NCBI GenBank assembly: GCA_029891385.1
Contig: CM057230.1
Location: 50,509,414 to 50,573,413 of the forward strand
Reading direction: 5' to 3'
DNA length: 64,000 nucleotides
Source: Erythroxylum novogranatense
Taxonomy: Eukaryota > Streptophyta > Magnoliopsida > Malpighiales > Erythroxylaceae
A model generated the notes under the pieces. The model was not told the DNA's origin. It saw nothing but the letters and a program-made list of their open reading frames with translations, and did not search any database. Both the position numbers and the translations under genes were made by a program. How positions within the stretch are numbered: the stretch's first letter is position 1; each line of letters opens with the position of its first letter. This document shows positions 33,392 through 43,781 of this stretch, piece by piece.

Positions 33392-34843
33392 GTGAATGAA
33401 CAGAATGACGTATTGCTCATAGAAGATGATGAGCCTACCACCTATGAAGAGGTTCTGAAGAGTTCAGAGTCTGAGAAATGGCTTCAAGCCATGAAGGCTG
33501 AAATGGATTCCATGTATGAAAACCAAGTATGGACTTTGGTTGAGACACCCGAAGGAATCAAACCCATAGGGTGCAAATGGGTTTTCAAAAAGAAAACCGA
33601 CATGGATGGTAATGTAATTACCTATAAAGCAAGGCTTGTGGCTAAAGGTTTTCGTCAAAAACAAGGAGTTGACTACGACGAGACCTTCAGCCCAGTAGCA
33701 ATGCTTAAATCCATTAGGATACTCCTAGGCATTGCCACTCATTATGATTATGAGATATGGCAAATGTGAAGACAGCTTTCCTAAATGGGAATCTAGCTGA
33801 GGATGTGTATATGACACAACCTGAGGGCTTCATCTCCTATGATGGCGAAAAGGTATGCAATCTTCAAAAATCCATCTATGGATTGAAGCAAGCATCCAGG
33901 AGTTGGAATATCCGTTTTGATGAGGTAATCAAAGAGTTTGGTTTCTCACAAAATCCGGATGAACACTGTGTGTATAAGAAGGTTAATGGGACTGCAATCG
34001 TATTCCTTGTGCTATATGTAGATGACATATTATTACTAGGAAACGATGTCTCGATGCTACAATCAGTGAAGATTTGGTTATCCAAACAATTTTCCATGAA
34101 AGACCTTGGTGAAGCAACTTATATCCTTGGGATAAGGATCTATAGAGATAGATCAAAAAGGTTGCTTGGTCTTTCACAATCAACGTACATAGACAAGATG
34201 CTAAAAAGGTTTAGCATGGAACAATCCAAGAGAGGGTACCTTCCCATCACTCATGGGATAACACTCTCGAAATCTTTATGTCCTAAGACACAAGATGAGA
34301 GGATGCGCATGGATATGATCCCGTATGCATCTGCGGTAGGATCTATCATGTACGCAATGCTATGTACGAGACCCGATGTATCATATGCTCTAAGTGTTAC
34401 GAGCAGATACCAATCGGATCCTGGTGAGGGTCATTGGGTGGTCATCAAGAATATCCCAAGTACTCGAAGGACTAAGGATGTTTTCGATATATGGAGATGG
34501 AGATCTCAAAGTGAGCGGGTATACAGATGCCGCTTTCAATCGATAAGGATGATTCCAAATCCCAATCAGGTTACATATTCACACCGAAATGAAGCGATCG
34601 GTTGGAAGAGTTCCAAATAAGAGACGCATCGTTGATTCAACAACCGAGGCAGAGTACATTGCCGCTTGCACGCAAAGAAAGGAAGCGATTTGGATCAAGA
34701 AGTTCATTTCGAACTTGGTGTGGTTCCTAGCGGTGATAGGCCCATACAGTTGTATTGTGACAACAATGGGGCTATTGCGCAGGCAAAGGAACCAAGGTCT
34801 CATCAACGATCCAAACACGTACTCCGCAGATATCACCTGATCA
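33392..34843 (+). pseudogene. Element C RT and RNase H, truncated at the 3' end
   Basis: RT starts in frame 33392-33769 (PTTYEEVLKSSESEKWLQAM, GCKWVFKKKTDMDGNVITYK, ARLVAKGFRQKQGVDYDETF), shifts frame near 33765, and continues at 33757-34620 (TAFLNGNLAEDVYMTQPEGF, YGLKQASRSWNIRF, active-site YVDD at 34015-34026, LGIRIYRDRSKRLLGLSQST, AMLCTRPDVSYAL). A further shift near 34450 garbles the start of RNase H. The frame at 34589-34840 and its neighbour keep DSTTEAEYIAACTQRKEAIW and LYCDNNGAIAQAKEPRSHQR. The protein stops abruptly at YHLIRE, where LTR sequence begins (34844), so the RNase H end, pol stop and PPT are missing. Confidence 0.88.
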
Positions 34844-35657
34844 GGGAACCTAATGGGTCACACGCATAAGAGTGTCTCGAAAAATTCGTAAAATAGTTTT
34901 AGACAGTGTTCCAATATATGGAGAGCAAAAGGATTAAATGGATCCCGATTAGATCGAGATATGTCCCGATGAGATCGCGACATCGATATTGCTGAAAAAT
35001 GTTTCCGGGGGTTTTTCCCATATCGGGACCCGGTAGGACGGTAGGACCGACCCCAGTGTGACTGGACCACTTCAGCATTTATTTATATATATATATATAA
35101 TTAATTAATTAATTAATTAATTAATTAATATATATATATGTGTGTGTACGTGGATGGATGGAAGAAGCTTCCATTTTTGCTTAGTCATTAAGTGTATTTA
35201 ATGGCTAGAAGACAAACTTAGAGAAGAGAAGAAAGATGATCGTTGGTATTGCTTTAAAAAGGAGAAAAGAAGAGTTTCTTTCCTTTAATCAAGAATTATC
35301 GTGGGTTTGAGAGAAAACCAAAGGATTTGAAGAGAAAGAGTTTCTCTCTCAAGCTTCATCATCTTTCAAGCTTCAAGCTTCTTCATCTCTTCCTCCATCG
35401 TTTCTTCCAAGCTCTCCAAGGACAAAGGTAAGAGCTAGCACTCTTTAATTTGTTCTAGCTATTCCCGGGTCAAAGGGTTTGTCCCGGTTAGGTTCTCCGA
35501 TCTCTGCGTGGATACCGTTAGAGACGGTCTCCTTTGGTCGTTTTAGTTTGACTTTATTATATAGTCACATGGATCCTGGCTTTCGGGAAGGTCCCGGAAC
35601 AAAAATTTTTGTTTTCCGCACCGTGGGCATGTGATGCTCCACCGGGATTTTCCTACA
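34844..35657 (+). repeat. Element C 3' LTR, 5'-truncated (814 bp left)
   Basis: It corresponds to 28152-28945 of the 5' LTR. The first ~1036 bp of the LTR and the end of pol are absent. The breakpoint shares GGGAA (34844-34848 and 28152-28156) with both partners, a microhomology junction. It contains one extra GATTAGATCGAGATATGTCCC-type repeat relative to the 5' LTR (about 34947-34972), also present in the E LTR. It ends TCCTACA followed by the TSD ATATC. Confidence 0.9.
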
Positions 35658-35719
35658 ATATCGTCTGATGATGACATCATATCATTTGGTGACATCATAT
35701 TGTCTGATGATGACGTCAT

Positions 35720-37345
35720 ATCGTCTGGTGCACTGTTCATCTAATCCTATCGTCTGGTCCCATTTTTGATCTTGTAGATGATCAAATTTATCTTTAAGGT
35801 CTTCATAAAAGTTGTATATGTTGAAGTCTTCTTTCGAACCATTTAAAGAAAACCTTAATCTGACATCTCTAGTGAAAGTTATGTCCATTTTTCCAATGCG
35901 TCTAACCCGTCATCTGGGTTCATCTGATCCTATCGTCTAGTCCCATTTTTGGCCCTATAGAAAATTGAATTTGTCTTTGAGGTCTGCATGAATGTTGTAG
36001 ATCTTGAAATTCTCTTTCAAAATATCTAAAGAACACCTTAATCTGAGTTTGGTAGTGAAAGTTATGACAATTTTCCCAATTCCATCTAACCCTTCATTTG
36101 GTTTCATCTGATTCTATCGTTTGGTCCCATTTTTGACCCTAGAGATGATCGAATTTGTCTTTAAAGTCTTCATAAAAGTTGTATCTCTTGAAATTATCTT
36201 TTCAACCATCTAAAAAAAACCTTAATCCAACATCCTTAATGAAAGTTATGATAATTTTCCCAATTCATCTGATCCTTTGTCTGGTTTCATCTGATCCTAT
36301 CATCTGGTCCCATGTTTGACCCTGTAGATGATTAAATTTGTCCTGAAAGTCTTCATGAAAGTTGTAGATATTGAAATTTTCTTTTGAAACATACAAAATA
36401 CATCTTAATCTGGCATCTTTAGAAAAGTTATGACAATTTTCCCAATTCGTCTGACCCTTCATCTGGTTTCATTTGATCCTATTGTCTGGTCCCATTTGTG
36501 GCCTAATAGATGATCGAATTTATCTTCAAAATATTTATAAAAGTTGTAGATTTTGAAATTCTCTTTCAAACCATGAAAAAAACACTTTAATTTGACATCT
36601 CTATAGAAAGTTATGACAATTTTCCCAATTCATCTGACCCTTCGTTTGGTTTCATCTGATCCTATCATCTAGTCCCATTTTTGACCTTGTAAATGATCGA
36701 ATTTGTCTTCAAAATTTGCATGAAAGTTGTATATGATGAAATTATCTTTTGAACCGTCTAAAGAACACCTTAATCTGACATCTTTAAAAAAATTTATGAC
36801 AAATTCTCCAATTCGTCTAACCCTTCATCTCGTTTTGTTTAATCCTATCATCTGGTCCTATTTTTGACCCTATATATGATCGAATTTGTCTTCAAGGTCT
36901 TCATGAAACTGTATATCTTGAAATTCTCTTTCGAACCATCTAAAAAACACCTAAATCCAACATCTCTAGGGAAAGTTATGATAATTTTCCCAATTCGTCT
37001 GACCTTTCATCTGGTTTCTTTTGATCCTATCATCTAGTCCCATTTTTGACCCTGTATATGATCGAATTTTTCTTCAAGGTCTCAATAAAAGTTGTATATA
37101 TTGAAATTTTCTTTTGAACCATCTAAAGAAACCCTTAATACTATATCTCTAAGGAAAGTTATAATAATTTTCCCAATTCCTCTGACCTTCATCTAGTTTC
37201 ATCTGATCTTATCATCTTGTCCCATTTTTTACCCTACAGATGATAGAAAATGCCTTCAAAGTCTCATGATGGTTGTAGATTTTGAAGTCTTCTTTAAAAC
37301 TATTTAAAGAACACTTTAATTTGATATTCGTAGAGAAAGTTATGC
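35720..37345 (+). repeat. About 182-bp tandem array in 3' LTR of A, nine units
   Basis: The landmark around GATGATCGAATTTGTCTTC recurs near 35776, 35958, 36147, 36328, 36510, 36693, 36876, 37058 and 37240, about 182 bases apart. It is the counterpart of the array at 8760-10745, one unit shorter and without the internal duplication of the GTCATATCGTCTGG region. Confidence 0.9.
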
Positions 37346-37443
37346 TAATTGTCCCAAAATAGGTTCAATATGGTTGAGGACAAGTACTATTACAATTTAA
37401 TGACTCGGAATGCTGGGCTCTGGAAGCGGGGTCCAGCAAAATC

Positions 37444-37991
37444 TCTCTTTGAGGTCTGTATGAAAGTTGTAGATCTCGAAGTATTCTTTGAAATTGCCTT
37501 AAAATGACCTTAATCTGAGGTTTATAGAGAAAGTTATACTAATTGTCGTAAGATAGGTACAATATGATTGAGGATATAAACATGTTTGATTCTTTTGGAC
37601 ATAACTTCATCCTCCGACCTCCGAATGAATTGATTCTTGAACCAATACGTTCCTAACACATTTTTATAACTCTACATAAAAACTTTTAGGTTTTGATTTT
37701 GATTTGAAAAGATTGATGGAAAGATAGTGAGGGTCTGGTTAAGAGAGCATGATTGGGGTATGAACATACTTTGGCTTCTTAAGCATATCTTGATCTATAG
37801 GGCTCCAATTGAGATGATTTTTACTTCAAAATAAACTAGAGACTAAACTAAAATTTTCTTTAAGAAGTCAAATTGTGACTTTGGTGATTGGCTGGTGTGG
37901 ACACACCACCCTTGTGGGATGTTGGCTAACGATCATTGAAATAACCCTATAAGATAATATGCACACTCACATCTTATGATATTCTGGAATG
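37444..37991 (+). repeat. Old gypsy LTR 'I', segment 2 (between A and J)
   Basis: It resumes LTR I after A's TSD. The first 100 bases read like one more 182-bp unit (GGTCTGTATGAAAGTTGTAG), which shows that I belongs to the same LTR group as A. The remainder (37560-37991) is unique non-coding sequence. It breaks at TSD GAATG (37987-37991), where J begins. Confidence 0.75.
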
Positions 37992-38924
37992 TGTTAAGTC
38001 AAAATGACTTCACTTAGATATAATTTTGATGTATAACAAAGAGAACAATCAAAGGAAAACAAAAGCAGACGAAGCAATACAGACGAAGCGACGAAGACGC
38101 AAACGAATAGAAATAAGATGAAGACGCAGACATAGACACAAAATAAAAAAACAGACGCAGATGCAGATACAGACGCAGAAACACAGACGTAAAAAGATGC
38201 AGACGTAGAAACACAGACGTAAAAGATACGTATGAGAAAGATGATGTTGATTCAAAAGAAGACGCAAGAGTCAGTTCGGGTTAGTTACAGAATTCAACTG
38301 ATTAACCGTTTCTTTTAAAGATTCAAGAAGCAAGAAGCAAGAATCAAGAATCAAGAAGCAGTTGGAGACGAAGGCTATAAATACAAGTCGAAGTCGAAGA
38401 TTGCAAAGTTAGTTGAAAAATTGGCTGAATTACATCTACGTGATCGTAAAAAGCATACTGAGCAAATTAGTCGAGAGCTATTTTATCAGAATAAGTTTTC
38501 AAATACTTTTCGTGAGAAAGTAGTCGTAAAGCCTGCAGAGGCTAAGTGTGAAAGAATACCGATTGTAGAGACCAAGAGGCTCAGAAAAGAATACTTGTAA
38601 AAGTTGAAAAGATAGTAAAATCTCATAAAGAATTCTGAGGACTGGACGTAGCCCACGGTTTGGGGTGAACCAGGATAAATCGCTGTGTCAACTACTCTTA
38701 CTCTATCTCTCTTTTAGATTCAAGTGTTATCATTACTTAATTCGTAAACAAAGTATTCAAAGTTTTGATTAATTAGCATCTATCGGAAGTTCTGTAAAAG
38801 AATATTATTTTTAACAAATAGTTTTTGAAAGAATTTCAAAAAGGAGAATATACAATTCAACCCCCCCTTCTCGTGCATTCTTATATAGTTTTCAGAGTAT
38901 TGTATTAATGTGTGATTCACTTCA
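37992..38924 (+). repeat. Element J 5' LTR (933 bp)
   Basis: It begins TGTTAAGTCAAAATGACTTC, which contains the inverted repeat AAGTCA/TGACTT. A degenerate CAGACG-rich tract lies at 38070-38230, a TATA box at 38376, and CCCACGGTTTGGGGTGAACC near 38650. It ends TTCACTTCA before the PBS. Confidence 0.93.
38376..38383 (+). promoter_or_regulatory. TATA box of element J LTR
   Basis: TATAAATA in the context GGCTATAAATACAAG is a strong plant TATA box, about 550 bases upstream of the LTR end. The 3' LTR has the same box at 46826-46833. Transcription presumably starts some 30 bases downstream. Confidence 0.75.
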
Positions 38925-38926
38925 AT

Positions 38927-38938
38927 TGGTATCAGAGC
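38927..38938 (+). other. Element J primer-binding site (tRNA-Met)
   Basis: TGGTATCAGAGC starts two bases after the 5' LTR and matches initiator tRNA-Met exactly. Confidence 0.93.
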
Positions 38939-38981
38939 CTGGTATCCAAGGATCACTATAACAAAGTGTGGATCAAAGATA

Positions 38982-40588
38982 ATGGCGGAATCACACATAT
39001 CATCGTAGAAGGAGCCTCAGTCACTAGACCTCCAGCATTCAACGGAGAAGATTATCATTACTGGAAAGATAGGATGCGGCTATTCATAGAATCTACTCAT
39101 GTCGACCTTTGGGACGTGATAGAGAATGAACCTTATACACCAGTAGATGAAGATGGGAATGCTATTCCACGAATCAGATGGACGGCTGACCAAAAGGCAA
39201 GGATACAGCTGAACTCGAAAGCGAAGTTCTTCTTGACCTGTGCCCTAAGCAGGGGCGAGTATGACAAAGTCCACGGATGCGACACCGCGAAGGAGATGTA
39301 GGACACATTGTCTATTGCTCACGAAGGCACAAGCCAAGTTAAAGAATCCAAGATAAGCATTCTTGTGCACCAGTACGAGCTTTTCAGGATGAAAGATGAA
39401 GAATCTATTGATAAAATGTTTGGAAGATTTCAAACAATTGTCAATGGATTGAAAGCTCTCGGAAGAACGTACAACAATCAAGACCATGTTCGAAAGATCT
39501 TGAGAAGTCTTCCAAAGAGGTGGAGACCTAAAGCTACTGCCGTACAAGAAGCCAAAGATTTGAGCATGCTAAAGCTTGACGAGTTGCTTGGATCCTTGAA
39601 AATTCATGAAGTTGAACTCGATGCTGAAGACAAGCCCAAACGGGACAAGTCGATAGCGCTGAAGGCCGGACAAAAGAATCACAAGGCTCAAAGAAGGAGG
39701 AAGTCATCAAAAGCGTTAAAAATTGAAGAATCAAAGAATGACGACTCCAGCCAATCAGAACAAGAGTCAAGTGATGAAGATGACGAATTATCTTTCATCT
39801 CTAGAAAGATAAGAAACATGTGGAAGAAGAAGTCCAAAGGAAATTAGACCTTCAGGAAGAATGGCAAAGATGAAGATAAACCAGAGAAGTCATCTGTCAT
39901 TTGCTACGAGTACAATCAGCCTGGACACTACAAGTCCGAATGTCCAATTTTAAAAAAGAAACCCAAGAAGAGTAGAGAAGGCAAGAAAAGCATGATGGCA
40001 ACATGGGAGGACCTAGATTCATCAGAGTCAGATACAGGTTCCGATTCGTCTGAACATGCAAACATCTGCCTGGTCGCCAAGGAAGAAAGTGATGAGGAGG
40101 TAAAATCTGATTACAATAACTTGCATGATGCCTACTCATAGTTGTTAGAAGATTCTCATGCTATTCTGAAACAGTACAAAATGTTAAAGAAAAAGTATGT
40201 AGAAAACATTAAACATACAGAAGTAATAGAGAGAGAAAATATCTGTCTGAAGAAGCAATTAGAAGAGAAAAAGAAAGTCGTAGATAGATCAAAAGAGATT
40301 AATTAGCTGAAACTAAGAATTAAAAATCTTTCAGCTAATTTAGCTACTTTCACCGAGAGCACAAAGAAAATGAATGAGATGCTTGGAAAATGTAGACATC
40401 TAAGTGATAAAACCGGATTAGGGTTTACAGGCAATAAGTCTCATCCTTATAAGAACTTTTTCTCTCAAAAGAGAAACTATAATAAATCTCGTGTTAATCA
40501 ACGTTTTAGTAACATGCATAAAAGAACTCATCATGTGCATGCTACTAACCCTAAAGGACCCAATAAAATATGGGTACCAAAAAATTAA
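38982..40588 (+). pseudogene. Element J gag (long SIRE-type, coiled-coil tail)
   Basis: ATG 38982 lies in a frame that shifts by one base before 39015; the main gag frame then reads VTRPPAFNGEDYHYWKDRM, LWDVIENEPYTPVDEDG and a UBN2-like core (ILVHQYELFRMKDEESIDKM, ILRSLPKRWRPKATAVQEAK). TAG at 39299 replaces a Trp codon expected from the family. After the frame closes at 39845 the knuckle reads CYEYNQPGHYKSEC (39902-39943), its second Cys being Tyr (TAC at 39911). An acidic stretch and a coiled-coil segment rich in Leu/Lys/Glu follow (about 40140-40330, KKQLEEKKKVVDRSKEI), typical of the long gag of this lineage. It ends KGPNKIWVPKN with TAA at 40586. Confidence 0.87.
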
Positions 40589-40590
40589 AT

Positions 40591-42105
40591 AGTTTCTTCT
40601 GCAGATATCCTTCCTTAGAAGATGCGGCAAGCACCATTGGTATTTAGACAGTGGATGCTCGCGACATATGACCGGAAGAAGGTCTATGTTCCTAGATCTT
40701 CAATATAAGAAGGAGGATCAAGAACTTTCGAGACAACCAAGCAGGCAAGATTATTGAATCGCAAAATAGGTAAAGATTCCTTTGCATGTATAAATAATGT
40801 ACTTTGCTTGTTGATGGTCCAAACATAATTTGATCAACACAATCAATTGTGTGATTCTCGGTTTCACAAATACATTCAATCAAAATCTTTGTGAAGTCGA
40901 AACAAAGATGGGTCTATACTTTTCTTTGCCAAGAGAAGAAATAATCTTTACAAAATTAATTTAGAAGATTTTCAAGTCAAAATGTTTCATGTTTTCTATC
41001 TTCCAAGAAGAAAGACTAGTCCGCATAAAAGGCTAGGTCATGTCTCTTTTAAACACATTTCAAAGTTGGCAAATTTTGATTTGGTAAGAGGATTACCAAA
41101 AATGAATTTTGACAAAGAGTTTTTTTGTGAAAATTGTTTAAAAGGAAAACAAGTTAAAACTTCTTTTTCTTCTAAAAATTTTGTAACATCATCTAGACCT
41201 TTAGAGTTGTTACATATGAATTTATTTGGTCCAACAGGGACAATAAGTCTTGACGGAAAGAAATATGGACTTGTTATTGTTGATGATTTTACTCGATTTT
41301 GTTGGATATTGTTTTATCACACAAAGATGAATCTTTTAAGTGTTTTAGGACCTTATCTAGAAAGTTACAGATTGAAAAAGGAATGTCTATAGCTAGTATC
41401 AGGAGTGACCATGATGGAGAGTTTGAGAACGAGAAGTTTAGATTATTCTGTGAGGAGAATGGAATTTTTCACAATTTTTCTCCCTCAGACTCCATAACAG
41501 AATGGAGTTGTTGAAAGGAAGAACAGACGATTCAAGAAATGGCTAGGACTATGCTTTGTGAGATGAATCTTCTTAAGTACTTCAAGCGTAAGTCGTGAAT
41601 ACAACATGCTATATTCGTAATAGAATTACATTGCACCCATATTAAAGAAGACTCCTTATGAGTTATGGAATGGAAGAAGACCAAACATATCTTACTTTCA
41701 TCCATTCGGGTGCAAGTGCTCTATTCTGAATACAAAGGAGCTATTGGATAAATTCAATTCAAAGACCTATCCAGGAATCTTTCTAGGCTACTCATCATCG
41801 TCTAAGGCATTCTGGGTGTACAACCTTATTTCAAAGACAGTTGAGGAGACCATTCATGTCAAGTTTGATGATAGTTCCCAACCCCATAAGGAAGATGACA
41901 TAGGGAGTGAAGGTCCTTCAAAGAACTTAGACGACACAACAAAAACTCCAGCACTAGGTACTCAAGAAGACAAAGTTGAAGATATTCCAGAAACTTTTAG
42001 ACTAAAAAGAGACTGGAAATATAAAAGTTCTCATCCAGAAGAGTTGATTATCGGAGAAACCTCAGAAGGAGTAGGACAAGGTCTAGATTCAGAAGAAAAG
42101 CTAAT
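40591..42105 (+). pseudogene. Element J protease and integrase, broken
   Basis: The protease motif WYLDSGCSRHMTG is at 40639-40677, then the frame decays. The GAG-pre-integrase domain at 40982-41160 reads KRLGHVSFKHISKLANFDLV and FCENCLKGKQVKTSF. The integrase core has ELLHMNLFGPTG, where the first catalytic Asp is Asn (AAT at 41219). A frameshift near 41300 leads to SIRSDHDGEFENEKF (second Asp kept), and another near 41480 leads to the NGVVERKNR region around 41505-41530 (Glu kept). The C-terminal part continues at 41744-42105 (YPGIFLGYSSSSKAFWVYN). Integrase should be inactive. Confidence 0.86.
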
Positions 42106-43665
42106 GTGGCTTTTATCTCTGAAATAGAGCCTAAAAATGTTGAGGAAGCCCTTCGTGACGAAGTTTGGGTGTTAGCCATGCAAGAGGAGCTGAATCAATT
42201 TACTAGAAATAATGTTTGGTCCTTAGTTCCGAAACCCCCTAAGAAATCCATTATAGGAACGAGATGGGTCTTTAAGAATAAGTTAGACGAATCAGGAAGA
42301 GTGAGTCAAAATAAGGCTAGATTAGTAGCACAAGGCTATAATCAACAAGAAGGAATAGACTACAATGAGACATATGCTCCAGTAGCAAGACTTGAAGCCA
42401 TTAGGATATTGCTGGCATATGCGGTCTGTCATAATATAAAGTTGTTTCAGATGGATGTGAAGAGTGCCTTTCTGAATGGTTTTATAGACGAAGAGGTGTA
42501 TGTTAAGAAACCACCTGGTTTCGAGGATGTTAAAAATCCAGACCATGTTTATAGACTTCATAAAGCCTTATACGGCCTGAAGCAAGCTCCTAGAGCTTGG
42601 TATGATCGTCTGAGTACTTTTCTCCTAGAGAATGATTTTAGTAGAGGTCAAGTTGATAAGACGCTCTTTAGCAAGAATTATGAAAATGAATTTATAATTG
42701 TACAGATCTATATTGATGATATTATTTTTGGTGCTACTTCAAAGAAATTATGCATGAAGTTTGAGAGTCTAATGAAAAATGAATTTGAAATGAGCATGAT
42801 GGGTGAGTTAAAATTCTTTCTTGGGTTGCAAGTAAAGCAAATCGAAGAGAAAATCTTTATCCATCAACAAAAAAATGTGAAAGAATTGTTGAATAAGTTT
42901 GATATGCAAAATGTGAAGTCAATGACTACTCCGATGCATCCTTCAAACCTTTTGTCGAAAGATGAACTTGGTAAGAAGGTGGATCAAACCCTGTATAGAG
43001 GGATAATCGGTTCTTTACTCTATCTTACAACAAGTAGACCTGATATATTGTTCAGTGTATGCTTGTTTACAAGGTTTCAGGCCGATCCTAAAGAGTCTCA
43101 TTATATTTCCGTTAAGAGGATTATGAGATATCTCGCAGGTACTACTGATCTTTGCTTATTGTTTGAGAAAGGTAAAAATTTCAGGTTAATCGGATATTGC
43201 GACGCAGACTATGCTGGAGATAGAATCGAAAGGAAGAGCACAAGTGGAGGATGTCACTTTCTTAGCTCAAACTTAGTTTCATGGTCAAGCAAGAGACAAA
43301 GCTCAATTGCTCTATCAACTGCAGAAGCAGAGTATATGTTTGCCGCAAGTTGTTGTTCACAAACGTTGTGGATCAAATATCAACTTGAAGCCTATTCAGT
43401 TCAAGAAGAGGAGATTCCAATCTATTGTGACAACACCAGTACAATCAATCTGTCAAAGAATCCGATCCAGCATTCGAGAGTGAAACACATCGAAGTCAGA
43501 CATCACTTCTTGAGAGACTATGTTCAGAGGAAGGTGGTTAAGCTACAGTTCATCAAAATAGAGTATCAATGGGTAGACATCTTCACTAAACCATTGAGTG
43601 AAGAACGATTCCAGAAGATCAGATGCAACCTTAACATGGTTATGTTAAACGAACAGTCAAGCTAA
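42106..43665 (+). CDS. Element J reverse transcriptase-RNase H, intact 519-codon frame
   Basis: This is the best-preserved coding region in the window. RT motifs in order: GTRWVFKNKLDESG, NKARLVAQGYNQQEGIDYNE, FQMDVKSAFLNGFIDEEVYV, YGLKQAPRAWYDRL, active-site YIDD (42709-42720), MGELKFFLGLQVKQ, YLTTSRPDILFSV. RNase H shows CDADYAGDRIERKSTSGG, STAEAEY, CDNTSTI and KHIEVRHHFLRD, and the lineage-typical end VDIFTKPLSEERFQKIR. All acidic catalytic residues are present. The frame opens inside a polyprotein: the linkage to integrase is lost by a frameshift near 42100, so the given start is only where the open frame begins. TAA at 43663 ends pol, 116 bases before ORF3. Confidence 0.9.
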   Translation: MAFISEIEPKNVEEALRDEVWVLAMQEELNQFTRNNVWSLVPKPPKKSIIGTRWVFKNKLDESGRVSQNKARLVAQGYNQQEGIDYNETYAPVARLEAIRILLAYAVCHNIKLFQMDVKSAFLNGFIDEEVYVKKPPGFEDVKNPDHVYRLHKALYGLKQAPRAWYDRLSTFLLENDFSRGQVDKTLFSKNYENEFIIVQIYIDDIIFGATSKKLCMKFESLMKNEFEMSMMGELKFFLGLQVKQIEEKIFIHQQKNVKELLNKFDMQNVKSMTTPMHPSNLLSKDELGKKVDQTLYRGIIGSLLYLTTSRPDILFSVCLFTRFQADPKESHYISVKRIMRYLAGTTDLCLLFEKGKNFRLIGYCDADYAGDRIERKSTSGGCHFLSSNLVSWSSKRQSSIALSTAEAEYMFAASCCSQTLWIKYQLEAYSVQEEEIPIYCDNTSTINLSKNPIQHSRVKHIEVRHHFLRDYVQRKVVKLQFIKIEYQWVDIFTKPLSEERFQKIRCNLNMVMLNEQSS

Positions 43666-43781
43666 AGGGACGTCAAAATTAACGGCGTCAGAAATAGTGA
43701 GTTACAGTTGGTAACTTCTCTGACAAGAAAGTTTTGGAGGGAAACGCTTCACGATCTTTAGAATCCCAATGATTCTAGGGC

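Larger units (their letters stand above)
27116..35657 (+). mobile_element. Ty1-copia element C (Angela-like), nested in A's 3' LTR
   Basis: The 5' LTR begins TGTTAGAGTAGTGCCCTA and both LTRs end GGGATTTTCCTACA. The TSD is ATATC at 27111-27115 and 35658-35662. A 2.1-kb leader is followed by gag, protease, integrase, RT and RNase H in copia order. The 3' LTR has lost its first part together with the end of pol through a deletion at 34844. Angela/BARE-like placement is inferred from RT sequence and LTR length near 1.8 kb. Element E (59760 on) is a second copy of the family. Confidence 0.92.
2395..37438 (+). mobile_element. Ty3-gypsy chromovirus A (Tekay/Del-like), heavily interrupted
   Basis: Both LTRs begin TGTTGGACCCTGAAATTTT (2395 and 25244) and end GGTCTAGCA / GGTCCAGCA (10824 and 37438). 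Flanking 5-mers AAATT (2390-2394) and AAATC (37439-37443) form a near-perfect TSD. The internal order is gag, protease, RT, RNase H, integrase, chromodomain, which is the Ty3-gypsy order, and the chromodomain places it among chromoviruses. It contains four younger insertions: a 114-bp LTR, a 4.3-kb LTR, element B in pol and element C in the 3' LTR. Without them I compute LTRs of about 4.0 and 3.65 kb. It cannot transpose autonomously: the gag start codon, the protease Asp and two integrase catalytic residues are lost. Tekay/Del assignment is inferred from chromodomain type and LTR length. Confidence 0.88.
25244..37438 (+). repeat. Element A 3' LTR (interrupted by copia C)
   Basis: Segments 25244-27115 and 35663-37438 together match the 5' LTR, from TGTTGGACCCTG to GGGTCCAGCA. 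The junction around C reads GACATCATATC ... GTCTGATGATGACATC, restoring the microrepeat region seen at 8665-8765. It differs from the 5' LTR by a long CA repeat, one fewer 182-bp unit, lack of the 9700-9840 duplication, and many substitutions. The G-box is degraded (CATGTG near 26244). Confidence 0.87.

Noticed and set aside
38014..38267. Minus-strand hydrophobic frames in the J LTR (and 46459-46680)
   Set aside because: They come from the CAGACG-rich tract of the LTR read backwards. The same pattern in both LTRs shows it is LTR sequence, not a membrane-protein gene.
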